64,000 bases of DNA from Nicotiana tabacum (Eukaryota > Streptophyta > Magnoliopsida > Solanales > Solanaceae), in contig NC_134090.1 in the NCBI RefSeq assembly GCF_000715075.1, forward strand, positions 46,755,792 to 46,819,791, in the 5' to 3' direction. How positions within the stretch are numbered: the first letter of the stretch is position 1; each line of letters starts with the position of its first letter. Shown here in pieces: positions 47,196 to 58,993 of this stretch. Position numbers and translations under genes: made by a program. Under the pieces are notes generated by a model. It saw nothing but the letters and a program-made list of their open reading frames with translations. It was not told the DNA's origin and searched no databases.

Positions 47196-48110
47196 TCAAA
47201 TTGTTCTCTTTTGATCCCCCGTGGCTTGCACTGGATATATCCTCATTCTAATGTACTCCTTGATATCGTGGAACCATGTTTCGCCATCAAGTTCTTCTTC
47301 AATCATGTTACAGTAAGCATGTTGATCTCGAACTTGAATATGCAGAGGATCGACATAAGCTTTGTCCGGATGGTGCAACATTGATGTCAGGGTAGCCAAA
47401 GCATCGGCGACCCCATTATGGACCCTTGGAATATGCCTGAACTCCACTGATCGAAACCGTTGACAAAGATCCTGTAAACATTATCGGTGCGGTATGAGCT
47501 TCAAGTCTCGTGTTTCCCATTCTCCTTGAATTTAATGTACCAGAAGATCTGAGTCTCCCAAGACCAAGATTTCCTGGATATCCATGTCTGCAGCTAGCCT
47601 TAGACCCAAAATACAGGCTTCATACTCAACCATATTGTTGGTGCAATAAAACCGAAGTTGAGCTATAACAGGATAGTGATGCCCTGTTTCAAAAATAAGC
47701 ACAGCTCCTATTCCGACTCCTTTCATGTTGGCAGCCCCATCAAAGAAAAGTTTCCAGACTGGTTTTTCAGTTTGCTCCAATTCATCGATATGCATCACTT
47801 CTTCATCGGGAAAATAAGTTCTCAATGGCTCGTAATCTTCATCGACCGGGTTTTCGGCCAAATGATCGGCCAATGCTTGGGCTTTCATCACAGTCCGAGT
47901 CACATAGATGATGTAGAACTCTGTGAGCAAGATTTGCCACTTCGCAAGTCTTCCTGTCGTCATAGGCTTTTGAAAGATATACTTCAACGGATCCAAGCAC
48001 GAAATGAGGTAAGTAGTGTAGGATGACAAATAATGTTTCAATTTCTGAGCCACCCAAGTTAGGGCACAACATGTCCTTTCCATATGAGTGTACTTAACCT
48101 CATAAGCCAT
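47196..48110 (-). pseudogene. pol: Ogre RNase H and second archaeal-type RNase H
   Basis: The 47532-48110 frame begins in the RT-associated RNase H (YEVKYTHMERTCCALTW) and passes a linker. It then enters a second RNase H, with LFFDGAANMKGVGIGAVL (first Asp), TNNMVEYEACILGLRLA (Glu) and LVLGDSDLLVH (Asp). The end of that domain (FRHIPRVHNGVADALATL, last Asp) is at 47196-47447 in another frame. A dual RNase H marks Tat/Ogre elements. Confidence 0.85.
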
Positions 48111-48120
48111 GAACTTCTTG

Positions 48121-49169
48121 CTAAGATAATATATGGCCCGCTCCTTTTATGTCGGTGATGTCATGCTGCCCCAGTACACAGCCAAATGAATTTTCCAAGA
48201 CTGTTAAATAAAGAATCAAAGGTCTTCCTGGTTCTGGCGGAACCAGCACGGGTGGGTTTGACAAGTATCCTTTTATCTTATCGAATGCTTCTTGACACTC
48301 ATCAGTCCACTTGACCGCAACATCCTTCTTCAGCAATTTGAAAAATAGGCTCGCAAGTTGTCGTGAGCTGAGCAATAAACCTGCTGATGTAGTTCAACCT
48401 CCCTAACAGACTCATCACTTCAGTCTTGTTCCTCGGAGGTGGCAATTCTTGGATGGCTTTGATCTTTGATGGGTCCAACTCGATGCCTCGCCGGCTGACT
48501 ATGAATCCCAACAGCTTTCCGGATGGAACACCAAATGCGCACTTGGCAGGGTTAAGCTTGAGGTTGTACCTGCGAAGCCTTAAGAAGAATTTCCTCAAAT
48601 CCCCAACGTGGTTGGCCTGATGCTTTGATTTTATGATCACATCGTCCACGTATACCTCAATCTTCTTATGTATCATGTCATGAAACACTGTAGTCATTGC
48701 TCTCATGTAAGTTGCCCCGATATTCTTCAAACCAAATGGCATCACCCGGTAGCAATATTCCTCATGGCGTGATGAATGTCGTCTTTTCTGCATCTTCTTC
48801 ATCCATTAAAATCTGATGATACCCGGCATAGCAATCCACAAAAGATCCTATCTCATGCTTGGCACGATTATCGATCAAAATATGGATATTGGGTAATGGG
48901 AAGTTATCCTTCGGACTCGCTTTGTTGAGATTGCGGTAATCAACACATACTCTGATCTTGCCGTCTTTCTTTGGCATAGGCACGACATTAGCCAACCAAA
49001 CAGGATATCGAGTGACCCGAATGACCTTTGTATCCAACTGTTTGGTGATTTCTTCTTTAATTTTCACATTCATATTAGTTTTGAATTTCCTCAACTTTTG
49101 CTTGACGGGAGGAAACACTGGATTGGTGGGCAATTTGTGGACCACTAAATCAGTGCTCAAGCCCGGCAT
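48121..49169 (-). pseudogene. pol: Ogre reverse transcriptase
   Basis: Frame 48762-49169 has PNPVFPPVKQ-like entry residues, PVWLANVVPMPKKDGKIRVC, VDYRNLNKASPKDNFPLP and SFVDCYAGYHQI (first Asp). Frame 48302-48802 has YCYRVMPFGLKNIGATYMRAM, EVYVDDVIIKSK (catalytic pair), KCAFGVPSGKLLGFIVSRRG and MSLLGRLNYISRFI. Frame 48121-48375 has the thumb and RNase H start. Frame changes near 48790 and 48345 divide it, with TGG to TGA likely at the first. The spacing is typical of Tat RT. Confidence 0.9.
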
Positions 49170-49255
49170 GTCGTCATATGACCATGCAAAAATATATTTG
49201 AATTCGATGAGTGCTTTGGTTAACTCATCCCGGATCTTTGGCTCGAGGTGGACAC

Positions 49256-49480
49256 TTATTTTAGTTCTCGGACATTATCCGTGTCTCCTAAATTGACGGC
49301 TTCTATATCATTCAGGTTGGGTTTGGGTTTTACTTCGAAGTGAATTAACTCCTTACTAATCTCTTCGAAGGCCTCATACTCATCGTATTCTGATTCGTAA
49401 TCACAACCTACTTCTAGAATTATTATTTTGGAATCAGATTGATTTTTAAGACTGGGCTGAGGATTCCTTATGCATGCCAT
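49256..49480 (-). CDS. Ogre spacer before RT (fragment)
   Basis: An acidic segment (YESEYDEYEAFEEI) leads into ELKxISVHLEP and the RT entry after a one-base loss in an A run near 49258. It begins just inside the proposed splice acceptor. Its function is unknown; it seems to be the N-terminal extension of the RT polyprotein. Confidence 0.6.
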   Translation of the reverse strand: MACIRNPQPSLKNQSDSKIIILEVGCDYESEYDEYEAFEEISKELIHFEVKPKPNLNDIEAVNLGDTDNVRELK

Positions 49481-49504
49481 ATCACTAGAGCCAGTGTAAA
49501 AAGA

Positions 49505-49540
49505 ACTGTACAGAAAAGAAAAGAAAAAGAAAAGAAAAAC
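49505..49540 (-). promoter_or_regulatory. Likely 3' splice site of the Ogre pol intron
   Basis: In sense there is a long TTTTCTTTTC tract followed by CTGTACAG, a strong acceptor, between the protease end (49949) and the RT frame. Ogre elements are known to carry an intron here. The donor is not clear to me; candidates lie between about 49770 and 49945. Confidence 0.55.
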
Positions 49541-49948
49541 TATCAGGAATGCTAAAGAAAGGGAAACTGCATTTCATTGAATGAAACAAGGTTTGCACAC
49601 TTCAAACAGACTGAAAGATAAAAATCTGGATTACAACCCTGGAATGATTCAGACAAACTGAAGGAAAATCAAAATAAACTACCAAGACTCCTTTCGAATG
49701 GGGAGAGGAGTGGCTTTCCAATTATTAAGCTTTGTTTCTGGCCCAACGAATTGAATTTCTGCGTTGCTAGGACCTTCACCACTTTCCACCATGTTCACAC
49801 TACCAAACAACTTTTCAAATCTTTTAATTAACTCCTCGTCAAGATTAATCATAGAACTGGGAATTGTTGTTACCGGGCGACTTCTGGTACCGGACCTGAC
49901 AAATGATTTGGAAAGACGTGGGACTGGCTTTGGAAGGACTCATGCCTT

Positions 49949-51421
49949 CTATTTTAGCTTTCTGGCCTTTCTTATGTCTGCGGCAATGGGCTTGAATCCC
50001 AAACCAAATGTTCCCAAGTTTTCGGGAAGAGACACCGGCTGTATGATGCCTTGCAAAGATGATCCCAAACCTTTACCTAGTACAAAACCATTCTTTAACA
50101 TCTCATAGGCTACCATGACTGATGCCGCGGTTATCTTTGGATTTGGAATGTATTTCCCCTCCGGAACTTTCTCTACCAACATCGTGTCCGAAACCTGGTA
50201 GACCCATGGTCCCGGGTCATCTTCCACTTCAATGACTGGTACAATGGCATTACTGCGATCACATAAGTTGTCTTCCCCATGCACAACTATTTCTTGTCTA
50301 TTCCATTCAAATTTGACTACCTGGTGTAGTGTTGATGGGACTGATTTAGCGGCGTGGATCCATGGTCGTCCCAACAGTAAGTTATAGGAAACAGCTATAT
50401 CCAGCACCTGAAACTCCATTGTGAACTCGACTGGCCCTATCGTCAGCTCCAGCACTATGTCCCCAACTGAATCTTTACCTCCGCCGTCAAATCCCCGCAC
50501 GCAAATACTGTTCTTATGGATCCTCTCCTCTTCTATTTTCAACTTGCTGAGAGTGGAGAGAGGACAGATGTTTGCACTTGACCCGTTGTCAACTAATACC
50601 CGGGTCACCATAGAGCTTTCATATTTTAATGTGAGGTAAAGAGCTCTGTTGTGCTCAGTACCTTCTACAGGCAATTCATCATCAGAAAACGTGACTCTGT
50701 TTGCTTCGAAGATTTTGTTGGCTATTTTTTCCAAGTGATTCACGGAGATCTTATCGGGAAAGTGTGCCTCATTCAAGATCTTCATTAAAGCTTGACGGTG
50801 CTCATTCGAATGGATCAATAATGACAATACGGAAATTTGAGCGGGTGTCTTCCTTAATTGTTCCACGATAGAGTAGTCATGCAGCTTCATCTTCCTCAAG
50901 AATTCTTCTGCTTCTTCTTCAGTTACGGCTTTCTTTATTAGTGCTGGATTATTTTTAGCTCTTCTTAACTCCTCGGGAGTAAAACACCTTCCCGAGCGAG
51001 TCAAACCATGTACTTCACAGATTTCTTCTTTGACTTCCTTCCCTTTGTACATCACTGTTACTTGCTCGCAATTCCATGGAATAGCCTTGCTGTTGATTAT
51101 TAGTAATTGGGTTACTAGCTTGATAATAACCCGATCTGTGCGGGCTCCTTCCACGATTATGATGGGTTTGCTGGCCGCTCCTGGTACAATCACCTTTACC
51201 CCTTCCTGTTTTGTTGCAACACTACTTAAAGACCCTTTCTCTACTACCACAGATGGCTCAACACTCTTTTTGCTCTGCTTGAACACCAACTTCTCATCTG
51301 CTGATTGTTCATCTGTCTTGACTTCACTGGACCAAATCATCATGACGGTCTGTGATGGTTTCTTGGGTTCCCCCTCCTCATGCACCATTTCGATCATATT
51401 TGCCTCTTGGTGGGCTGACAT
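49949..51421 (-). CDS. pol: Ogre protease with G-patch-like tail
   Basis: This is the longest open frame in the window, 490 codons. The retropepsin site is VTRVLVDNGSSANICPLSTL with the later half SYNLLLGRPWIHA. The C-terminal GFVLGKGLGSSLQGI and FGLGFKPIAADI resemble a G-patch, as in Tat/Ogre polyproteins. The N-terminal 150 residues are a gag-protease linker. It ends RKARKLK at a stop, beyond which the intron is proposed. The active-site Asp is intact. Confidence 0.85.
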   Translation of the reverse strand: MSAHQEANMIEMVHEEGEPKKPSQTVMMIWSSEVKTDEQSADEKLVFKQSKKSVEPSVVVEKGSLSSVATKQEGVKVIVPGAASKPIIIVEGARTDRVIIKLVTQLLIINSKAIPWNCEQVTVMYKGKEVKEEICEVHGLTRSGRCFTPEELRRAKNNPALIKKAVTEEEAEEFLRKMKLHDYSIVEQLRKTPAQISVLSLLIHSNEHRQALMKILNEAHFPDKISVNHLEKIANKIFEANRVTFSDDELPVEGTEHNRALYLTLKYESSMVTRVLVDNGSSANICPLSTLSKLKIEEERIHKNSICVRGFDGGGKDSVGDIVLELTIGPVEFTMEFQVLDIAVSYNLLLGRPWIHAAKSVPSTLHQVVKFEWNRQEIVVHGEDNLCDRSNAIVPVIEVEDDPGPWVYQVSDTMLVEKVPEGKYIPNPKITAASVMVAYEMLKNGFVLGKGLGSSLQGIIQPVSLPENLGTFGLGFKPIAADIRKARKLK

Positions 51422-51503
51422 CGGATTCCTGTTGATATTGGGTGCTTCGAGAGCTTGAACTTCAATTCTATTGGTATCAATCAGCTATCGCACTTTTCAA
51501 GTG

Positions 51504-53164
51504 CTAGCACTTTTCTGTATTATGACCCGGAGTACCAGAACAATACTCACAGCTGATAGTATAGTCAAGATTCTTTGAAGGAGGATTTGGCAGTTTGGAC
51601 TGTATCGGCCTTAGCATATCTAGCTGTTTTAGCCTGTGGAACAGACTAGTGTATGATTCTCCCAACGGAGTAAAGGTTTTCTTTTTCTGCAACCTTTCAC
51701 CCTTGAATGCTTGACTAGGCCTGAAACTTGGTCCGGGAGTATTTTGGTAGGCTCGTGGATGTGGATAAGTATTTTGTAGGATAGGAGCACGCCATTGAGT
51801 GTGGGCAGGAGGTTGGTTGTATGCTTGTGCATGGTGGACGGAAAAATGAGGTTCTGGTGGGGGATAGTAGTGTTGGGGTGGATTGTGGTGATAAGTTTGT
51901 TGGTGGGGTCGAGGTTGATTGTAGTGGTAAGGTGAACCTATGGATCTGGACCAAGTTCCTGAATCAACCATTGCCGCTTCCTCTCTTTTCTTCTTCCCAA
52001 TCTCTCTTATGCCGCCTTGAATAGCCTGAGTAGTCGCTTTGATAGCCGAATAGCTCATGATTTTATTCGACTTGAGGCCTTCTTCTACCATGCCCCCATC
52101 TTTACTACTTCGTTGAATGACTTTCCCACAGTTGAGACCAAATGGCCATAGTAAGTAGGTTCCAAATCCTGTAGGAAATAATCTACCATCTCACTCTCCT
52201 TCATTGGGGGATCTACCCTTGTTGCTTGTTCCCTCCACCGGAAACCATATTCTCTAAAGCTTTCACTGTGCTTCTTCTCAAGTTTAGTCAAGGATAGTCG
52301 ATCTATAATGATCTTAAGATTGTATTGGAAATGACAAGCAAATGCTTGCTCCAGATCATCCCATGTGTACCATCTCCCATGGTCTTGGCGGGTGTACCAT
52401 TCCAATACTGATCCACTCAAACTCTGACTGAAGTAAGCCATTAACAATTCATCTTTTCCTCCAGCTCCCCTCATCTTGCTGCAAAAACCCCTCAAGTGAG
52501 CTACTGGATCACCGTGCCCGTTGTATAGATCGAACTTGGGCATCTTGAAACCGGTCGGTAATTGCACATTTGGGAACAGACATAGGTCCTTGTAGGCCAC
52601 GCTGACTTGTCCTCCTAACCCCCGCATGTCTCGGAACGGTTGTTCTAAGTTTTTAACTTTCCTGAACATCTCCTCTTGTTCGATATTTTTGACTGGTTTA
52701 TCAGCTTCTATTGGGAGGTCAAAGCGAGGAGTATATAAATGGGTTTCTGAAGCTTTGAAAGTGGGCTCCGAGGGGTATTATTGGTTGTCCTGGGCCTGGA
52801 ACATAGGCTCGCTAGGAGATTTGTGGAGTGTAGCTGGTGGAGGTGCTACGAAGACAGGAGTTACTGGTGGAGGAGGGTATGGAATTGGTTTAGGGGGTGG
52901 TGATTGTGGTGTATGAGACGTGGTGGCCCGGTAGTGCTGGTAAATGGGAAAGCTCGGGGATAGATCGGTGGCAGGATGATCTTGAGTCTGAGCTGGTGGT
53001 GGGGTGGAAGCAGGGTTAGCATGGTAAGCTGGGGGTGATTGTCCTTTAGACCAGGCCTGATACATCTTGGCCATTTGTTGCTTAAGTTTGAGCATCTCCT
53101 CTTTCATTTTACTGACGTCCAACTCCTCTACCTCAGCACTTGTGTTGACATCCGGGATAGACAT
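51504..53164 (-). pseudogene. gag: Ogre gag
   Basis: It starts MSIPDVNTSAEVEELDVS at 53164 with a short coiled coil (MKEEMLKLKQQMAKM) and a Pro-rich region. The capsid core spans 52085-52669 (MPKFDLYNGHGDPVAHLRGF, LEWYTRQDHGRWYTWDDLEQ, FREYGFRWREQA). The C-terminal part ends with a knuckle-like YCSGTPGHNTEKC. A TAA at 52778-52780, a one-base loss near 52092 and a TAG at 51504-51506 break it. Confidence 0.85.
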
Positions 53165-53734
53165 GATTTCTGGTATTGGTCCTTTTGATCTGGTTTGGTA
53201 ATGATAATGTGCCAGTATACTCTAGATAAACTAACTGCTTGAATTCTCTGGAAAACAACAAACTTGTTAGTTTTTAGAGTTTAACACATATGCAATTACA
53301 CGTTGGGATGCAATGCACCTAGGCAATTAACCATTTTCTATCATGTATTTGCTCGGTTGCTTGTGTCATCCCAGCTTTTCCTGATATTTCCTTTTATTGT
53401 CACTCACGCCTATCTTTATTTCCCTCCCCTTTCTTTCATTTTATTCTTTTCTTTTGGTTGTGGTCTAATCTTATGAAGATTGCCTACGTATCATGACCCT
53501 GCATGAATCAGACCTTTGTGTAGTTCTTGCAGAAACAATTATTAATAATCTTATCTATTTTTAACAAACAAAACAATACAAAGACAGAAATGACATTACA
53601 TTTGGACAACACTTTAAGAAAATGGTTTAAAAGACTCGACACGGACTCAAACATGACTATTATACAAGAAGTTCCAACAACTATGACTACGCTTCACTCT
53701 ACAATCTTTTGCTTTTGATTACTGGAACATCTGC

Positions 53735-55806
53735 TCACGGTGGGGCTTGACCCGGCTGACCTCCAAGTGTACGGTACATTCTTTCTAACTCCAGCGCAAG
53801 ATGACGGGCAAAAGTAGGTGCATGCTCTAGAAACCTTCCATAATCCATCCCTTGGCAGTTTACATAACTTTGAGAGGTGTAAACAGCCAAATCATGGATT
53901 TGTGCTCTGAAATCTTGGAGATTTTTGTCTTGGTTTTGCAATCGTTGTTGGCGAGTAGTGGCTATATCTCTTATGCGGTCTTCGCGATTTGAGCTAACTC
54001 CAATTGAGCTTGAAGTTTGGCCTGATCGAGTCTTGCTTGTGCTCTCTCCCTATCAATATCTGCGTGCTGATGTTCTTTATTGTACCTTCTCATTTCTTCC
54101 AACTGTGCATGGAGTTGAGCTTCTGAATGTATCCAATGGTCCTTCTCTCTCTTGAAATGAGCCATGTCTTCTTCGAATCTTATTACTTGGCATTCCTTAC
54201 TAGATTTGGCCTCCTCATTTAACTGTATAATTTTTTCCTTAGCTTTTTCTAACGCCTTTTCAGTCTTTGTCAAGATGGAGTCATAATCTTGCATTTTTTC
54301 CATCAGATTGGCAATGATTTTCTGATCTTTCCAACTTCTCACTGGCACTTCAGAGGCTTTCTTCATCTGTTGAAACTGAGTGCGGAGAGTTTTATTCTGG
54401 CTAATCAGACTCTTCTTTTCACCTTCTGCTTCTTGTGCTTGTAAGTCTCTCTCCAAATTGAGGTTCCTCAGGCTTTCTTCTAAGGCACAAATAGTTGCTT
54501 TGTACCCCTTCTCCTTTTCACCCCAAGCTAACCGTTCTTGGATTTTGTCATCAAAGGCTTGAACATGCGGTCTTTTTATGGGCCTTCTAGGATCAGGTTC
54601 TGGTGCATCATCCACACGGGATCTTTTCTCAAACCACCTAGCATAACCCGGATTTATCTCACCTTTCGCAGGATCTGGAACTTGGGTATCATCTTTCAAG
54701 TATCGACAACCATTCCAAATCTGCTGGATTAAAGCCTCAGGGAGAGTGGCTTCGGGGTGTAGTTCGATCACTTGCACACTCAAATCTTCATCATCAGGCA
54801 CTACTTGGTATCTTCCTAGCTGTCTTAGAACTCTCTGTGGCGCATACGGCTAGACGCTTCTTAAACCTAACAACAGCAAATAACTTTTCAAGGTTGACAT
54901 GTGTATCACCTCTCTTACCGGGAGCCATCTCAAAGTCCACTCAATTTGACTCGCCATTAAAGATCTTAAATGGGATATCCAGGCTTCCACCCCTTTTGGA
55001 GATTTATAATCTTTTATTCTTTCTTCATAACTCTCGATGAAATTGTCCTTGCTTGGACCATACTACATGAACTTGGGGCGATGTCGGAGATGTTCAGTCA
55101 ACCACATTTGCAACAAAATATTGCAACCTTCAAAGAATTTTGCCCCGAATTTACACAAAGTCAACGCCCGATAAATGTCTGAGAGAATGATCGGGGCAAG
55201 AGTGTGATGTTCTTTGGTAGTGAGGACTTGTTCAACCCTAGCTATGCGAATATCAATCGTCCGCTCTTTGTTTGGGAAGACCATGATTCCCAGAAAAGCC
55301 ACCATGAAAGCGAAGCGACGGTGAATCTGTCAGGTGTCCTTGTTTTGTTTGTTAGTAAGGCCCTTTTCGTGAATTTCAAATCCATTCGGTTTTCGGAACC
55401 TTGAATATAGGAAGTTGAAAGAACAACACCCTTTGACAACGTTGCTTTTTCTGATTTGATTACTGATATTCAGAAGACCAAAGAATCGGTGTACTAAGGG
55501 AGCCTTTGGGAATATAAGATTTTGGTTTCTCAAATCTCCGTCAAAACCGGAATATCCAGCTATTTCTTCTAATGTGGGAGTAAGCTCGAAATCAGAGAAG
55601 CGAAAGACATTGTGAACAGGGTCCCAAAAAGTTACTAGCGCAGTAATCAAATCATCGCGTGGTTTAACTTTCATAATATCTGTGAGAGCTCCCAAATACT
55701 TAATGACCCATTTCTGACCATCTCCTCCTAACTCATGCCACCACATCTGAAGCCGAAATAGAAACTCATCTACATCTGTGAACGGTGGGTTTTGGATGGT
55801 GCTCAT
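53735..55806 (-). pseudogene. Ogre ORF1 (plant-mobile-domain-like and coiled coil)
   Basis: The ATG at 55804-55806 starts MSTIQNPPFTDVDEFLF. The first third contains VFRFSDFELTPTLEEIAGYS, which resembles the plant mobile domain found in Ogre ORF1. The middle has FMVAFLGIMVF and KSPKGVEAWISHL. The last third is a long charged coiled coil (about 54000-54500), ending GGQPGQAPP at 53735. One frame is broken by TGA at 55330, TAG at 55063 and TAG near 54852; a base loss near 53985 shifts the end. The role in the element is unknown. Confidence 0.8.
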
Positions 55807-56937
55807 TTTGTACCTGTGAGTGATTTTAATTTTAAAAAAACCAAAATCAAGACTCAATTTGAAAAAAAATCATTATTATAAAAAAAATATTCGTATAAAG
55901 AAAAAAAATGCTTCGATGAAGAAGATTTAAAGGCCGTGTTTACTAGCCGGCAAAAAAAAATTGAAAGAAAAAAAATGACCAAAGGCGGTTGTTCTTGCAA
56001 AAACAGCCTTCCGGTGCCCTTTTGGGGACATTCGGCATATTTTGGACAAGAATGGCATCACCTTACTTAACACAATGACATTTATGTACCCATATTTTAT
56101 TTATTTATTATCTATTTTTTATATATATTTTTTTTATTATTATTATTTTTTTAAAATAGTTGGGCCCGATGTGGGTTGCCTACGTATCTCACATCCAGCG
56201 AGAATCAAACTTACGTAATTCGTAATAATAAAACCATTTTTCAAAGAAACACGACATTTCCTTTCGTTTTTCAGAATTTCAAACTATTTTGGGAATTATA
56301 TTTTTTTTCGAAAACAGCCAATTTTCTTTCTCGGATCTCACATTGATTTTCCTTTTCTAACTTTTTCCTATAAGCTAGTCAACATGCAAATCCGAAACAA
56401 ATGAATGCACAAGTAGCAAGTAAGATGCATCAGGATGGTCTTTTCATTTCGGGTGCACCTGTCCTAGACAGACCCAACCCCTATGTTGAGTCTCCGAAGT
56501 CAAATGCACATGATGCAAACAAACGTTCCTACTAGGGATCTGGCATGAAGCTGAGTGATTCTAAGTGTAAAACCTGGGGTATACTGTTCTAGACCTGGCT
56601 TACCCAAGCGGACAGCTCGAGCCGAAGTGGGGGCAACGTACCGGGAGCACGAAAGTCTACCCGACCTAGTTACTTGGCCCATCTTCGTTCTATTTGGTAT
56701 GACTTTTAACAGAAAGGTGGGCCACATGCACGTGTGCACCATAAATTTAGAAGACTCGGAAAGAAGAAGGGTTTCGTAGCAGTTTAATATACAGTTCAGA
56801 TAATATCAAAGCGGTAAAAAGCAACATTTAGCACATTAGGCCCAAACATGTGAATAAAACAGATAATAAATAAAGCCAAATATAACAATTATTCTAAGCT
56901 CAAATTCTTGAACCCTGAACCAGAGATCTGGGTTCGT
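55807..56937 (-). other. Ogre 5' leader
   Basis: This is a noncoding leader between the primer site and ORF1. It has AT-rich runs at about 55850-55950 and 56090-56160, and a hairpin cassette at 56180-56217. No protein is supported. Confidence 0.7.
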
Positions 56938-56955
56938 TCCCCAGCAGAGTCGCCA
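56938..56955 (-). other. Ogre primer-binding site
   Basis: The minus strand reads TGGCGACTCTGCTGGGGA, four bases from the LTR edge. This type of site is reported for Ogre/Tat elements and is thought to match a tRNA-Arg 3' end. Its CAGAGTCGCCA core (plus strand) recurs inside the LTR at 57050-57060. Confidence 0.8.
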
Positions 56956-56959
56956 GAGC

Positions 56960-58988
56960 TGTCACACCTCCTTTTTCCTACATCCGAAGGTATATAAGGG
57001 AGTTTTTCCAATTAAAGTGACATTATTCGAAATGAGATTATTTAATTATTTCAGAGTCGCCACCTGGGATAATTTATGGTGTCCCAAGTCAACGGTTAAA
57101 ATCCCGAATCGAGGAAATTAATTACTCTGTATTACAGTCCGCGAGCCAGAAATCCAGGTAAGGAATTCTGTTAACCCGAGAGAAGGTGTTAGGCATTCCT
57201 GAGTTCCGTGGTTCTAGCACGGTCGCTCTACTGTTATGTCCGGCTTAATTATCTGATTTAGAACAATTTGAACCTACGTGCAATTTTATCTTTAACCGTT
57301 TTTTATTTAAGAAAATTATCTTGAAATGGGTTACGCATACGTATACCTATTTGTTTGGTGCGTCAAAAATCATGTCACGCATACGAGTCCACGATTAATA
57401 ATGCTTTATTAATGTTAAGAAAATTAGGCCAAAATTACGCGTACTCCGATTTTGCTTTTAGAATCGTAATTATGTCATGCGAACATGTACACAACCACGA
57501 TAGTATTTTATCAAAATTAAGATGGTTTCGCCCGATGTTGCGCGAACGCATACGTTGTTAAGATTTTGATTTGGGTCACATAAATGTGCACCCGAGTTTA
57601 GGATTAAAGTACGCGCCTAAAGCAACTACGCGTTTTATCTCCGCGAGTGCCATGGAGTTTTGATGAATGGCATGCCTCGAATTCTAAAATTGAGTTAAAA
57701 TTTAATCAAAGCGAGGGTCACACAATTGTCATTTTTGTTTAGCATGACTAAATTAAATTCTTACATTAATTAGTTAATTCGCTCCCACCTATGAAACTGC
57801 GCTTACTATTTTAATTTGCAGCCTTAATTACTCATTAATTAAACAGCCATTTGTAAGACTAACTAGCTTTACACTAAAGTAGATACATTTATCGAGAATA
57901 ACCACCATTTACCCTTAGGCTTGAAATATGGAATTCGAACAATTAAATGACTTTTATCATGGCATTACAACACCCAGATTTTACTATATGGACTAGCCTA
58001 AACCACTTAAAGCAAACTCGCATAATTAATAAACCAAACAATATTCAACATTCGAATGCAAGTAATTTTCCTTAAACAAGTATACTACTAGTGTAAATGA
58101 AGAAAGAAAATGAAGTTGATATTAAGCCCAATGCATAACATGACCAAAACTCAACCCGTTCATCCTCCTGATTACCCGGATTCCTGTCTCATTTAGCAGT
58201 AATCCCAACACCCGACTAATGACTATTCTTTTATACTTCTTCAATTAACGGACTGATGATTTAATTAACACAAGGCTGCCCGGTTTAGGCTCAAACCTGA
58301 GCCCATCAGCCTACCTTATTTTAATTACTAACGAGCCCAGATAATATCTAAATCCTGGGCCCAAAGGGAGCCCAGTATCATGTTACCAATGCCAGCCCAA
58401 TCCAATGACACAATGTGATGGCCACGCAGGGATTTAAGGTCGAATCCCTGCAGGCACATGATCGATTCATAGGTTGTCCAAATTACACCAACAGCCTTTT
58501 TTGAACATTTAAATTTGGCCCAAATTTTATTCCCTCTCTTTTATTAACTCTTTTTTCTTTTCTTTTCTTCTTTTTCTTTCAAAAATTAAAACTCAAAAAT
58601 CTTAAATTAAATTATAAAACATCAAATTAACTTAAAAATACTAATTAACTATAACTAATAATTATCACAAATAATTAAATGCCAAATTAAAAGAAAATCA
58701 CACAATTTGACTAAAATTACAAAAATATGTTATTATTTTTTGAATTTTTATTTTTTTAAAACACCTAATTATTAATTAATTTCAAAAATGTAAAAATCAA
58801 ATCTTAAATGCCAATGCTATATTTTTGTATTTTTAATGCATTAATAAAATTAAACATGCCCACAAATATATACAAACAATCCGGAAAATCGCACAGTAAT
58901 TCCTAGAATAACACATAATTAAAGAAAAGACCTAATTTTTGGAATTCTTTTAGAGTAATTTGTGTGAGGCAAAAACCACGTGCTCACA
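56960..58988 (-). mobile_element. Ogre element 5' LTR, internally deleted
   Basis: It is 2029 bp and collinear with both ends of the 3' LTR. It lacks 2165 bp equivalent to 40310-42474, joined at a 2-bp AT microhomology near 58508. The remaining sequence is highly similar to the other LTR. The hairpin copy is at 57062-57089. Confidence 0.9.
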
Positions 58989-58993
58989 ATATG

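Larger units (their letters stand above)
38754..58988 (-). mobile_element. Ogre/Tat-type Ty3-gypsy retrotransposon
   Basis: It is 20.2 kb, minus strand, with a perfect 5-bp TSD ATATG (38749-38753, 58989-58993). Features that fit Ogre/Tat are a 4.2-kb LTR, a TGGCGACTCTGCTGGGGA primer site, an extra ORF1 before gag, a G-patch-like segment after protease, a likely intron between protease and RT, and a second, archaeal-type RNase H. All coding parts carry stops or frameshifts. It is the youngest insertion in the stack by nesting. Confidence 0.9.

Noticed and set aside
46029..55806. Endogenous pararetrovirus or caulimovirus copy
   Set aside because: LTRs, integrase and a Tat-type dual RNase H are present. 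No movement or coat protein region is seen.
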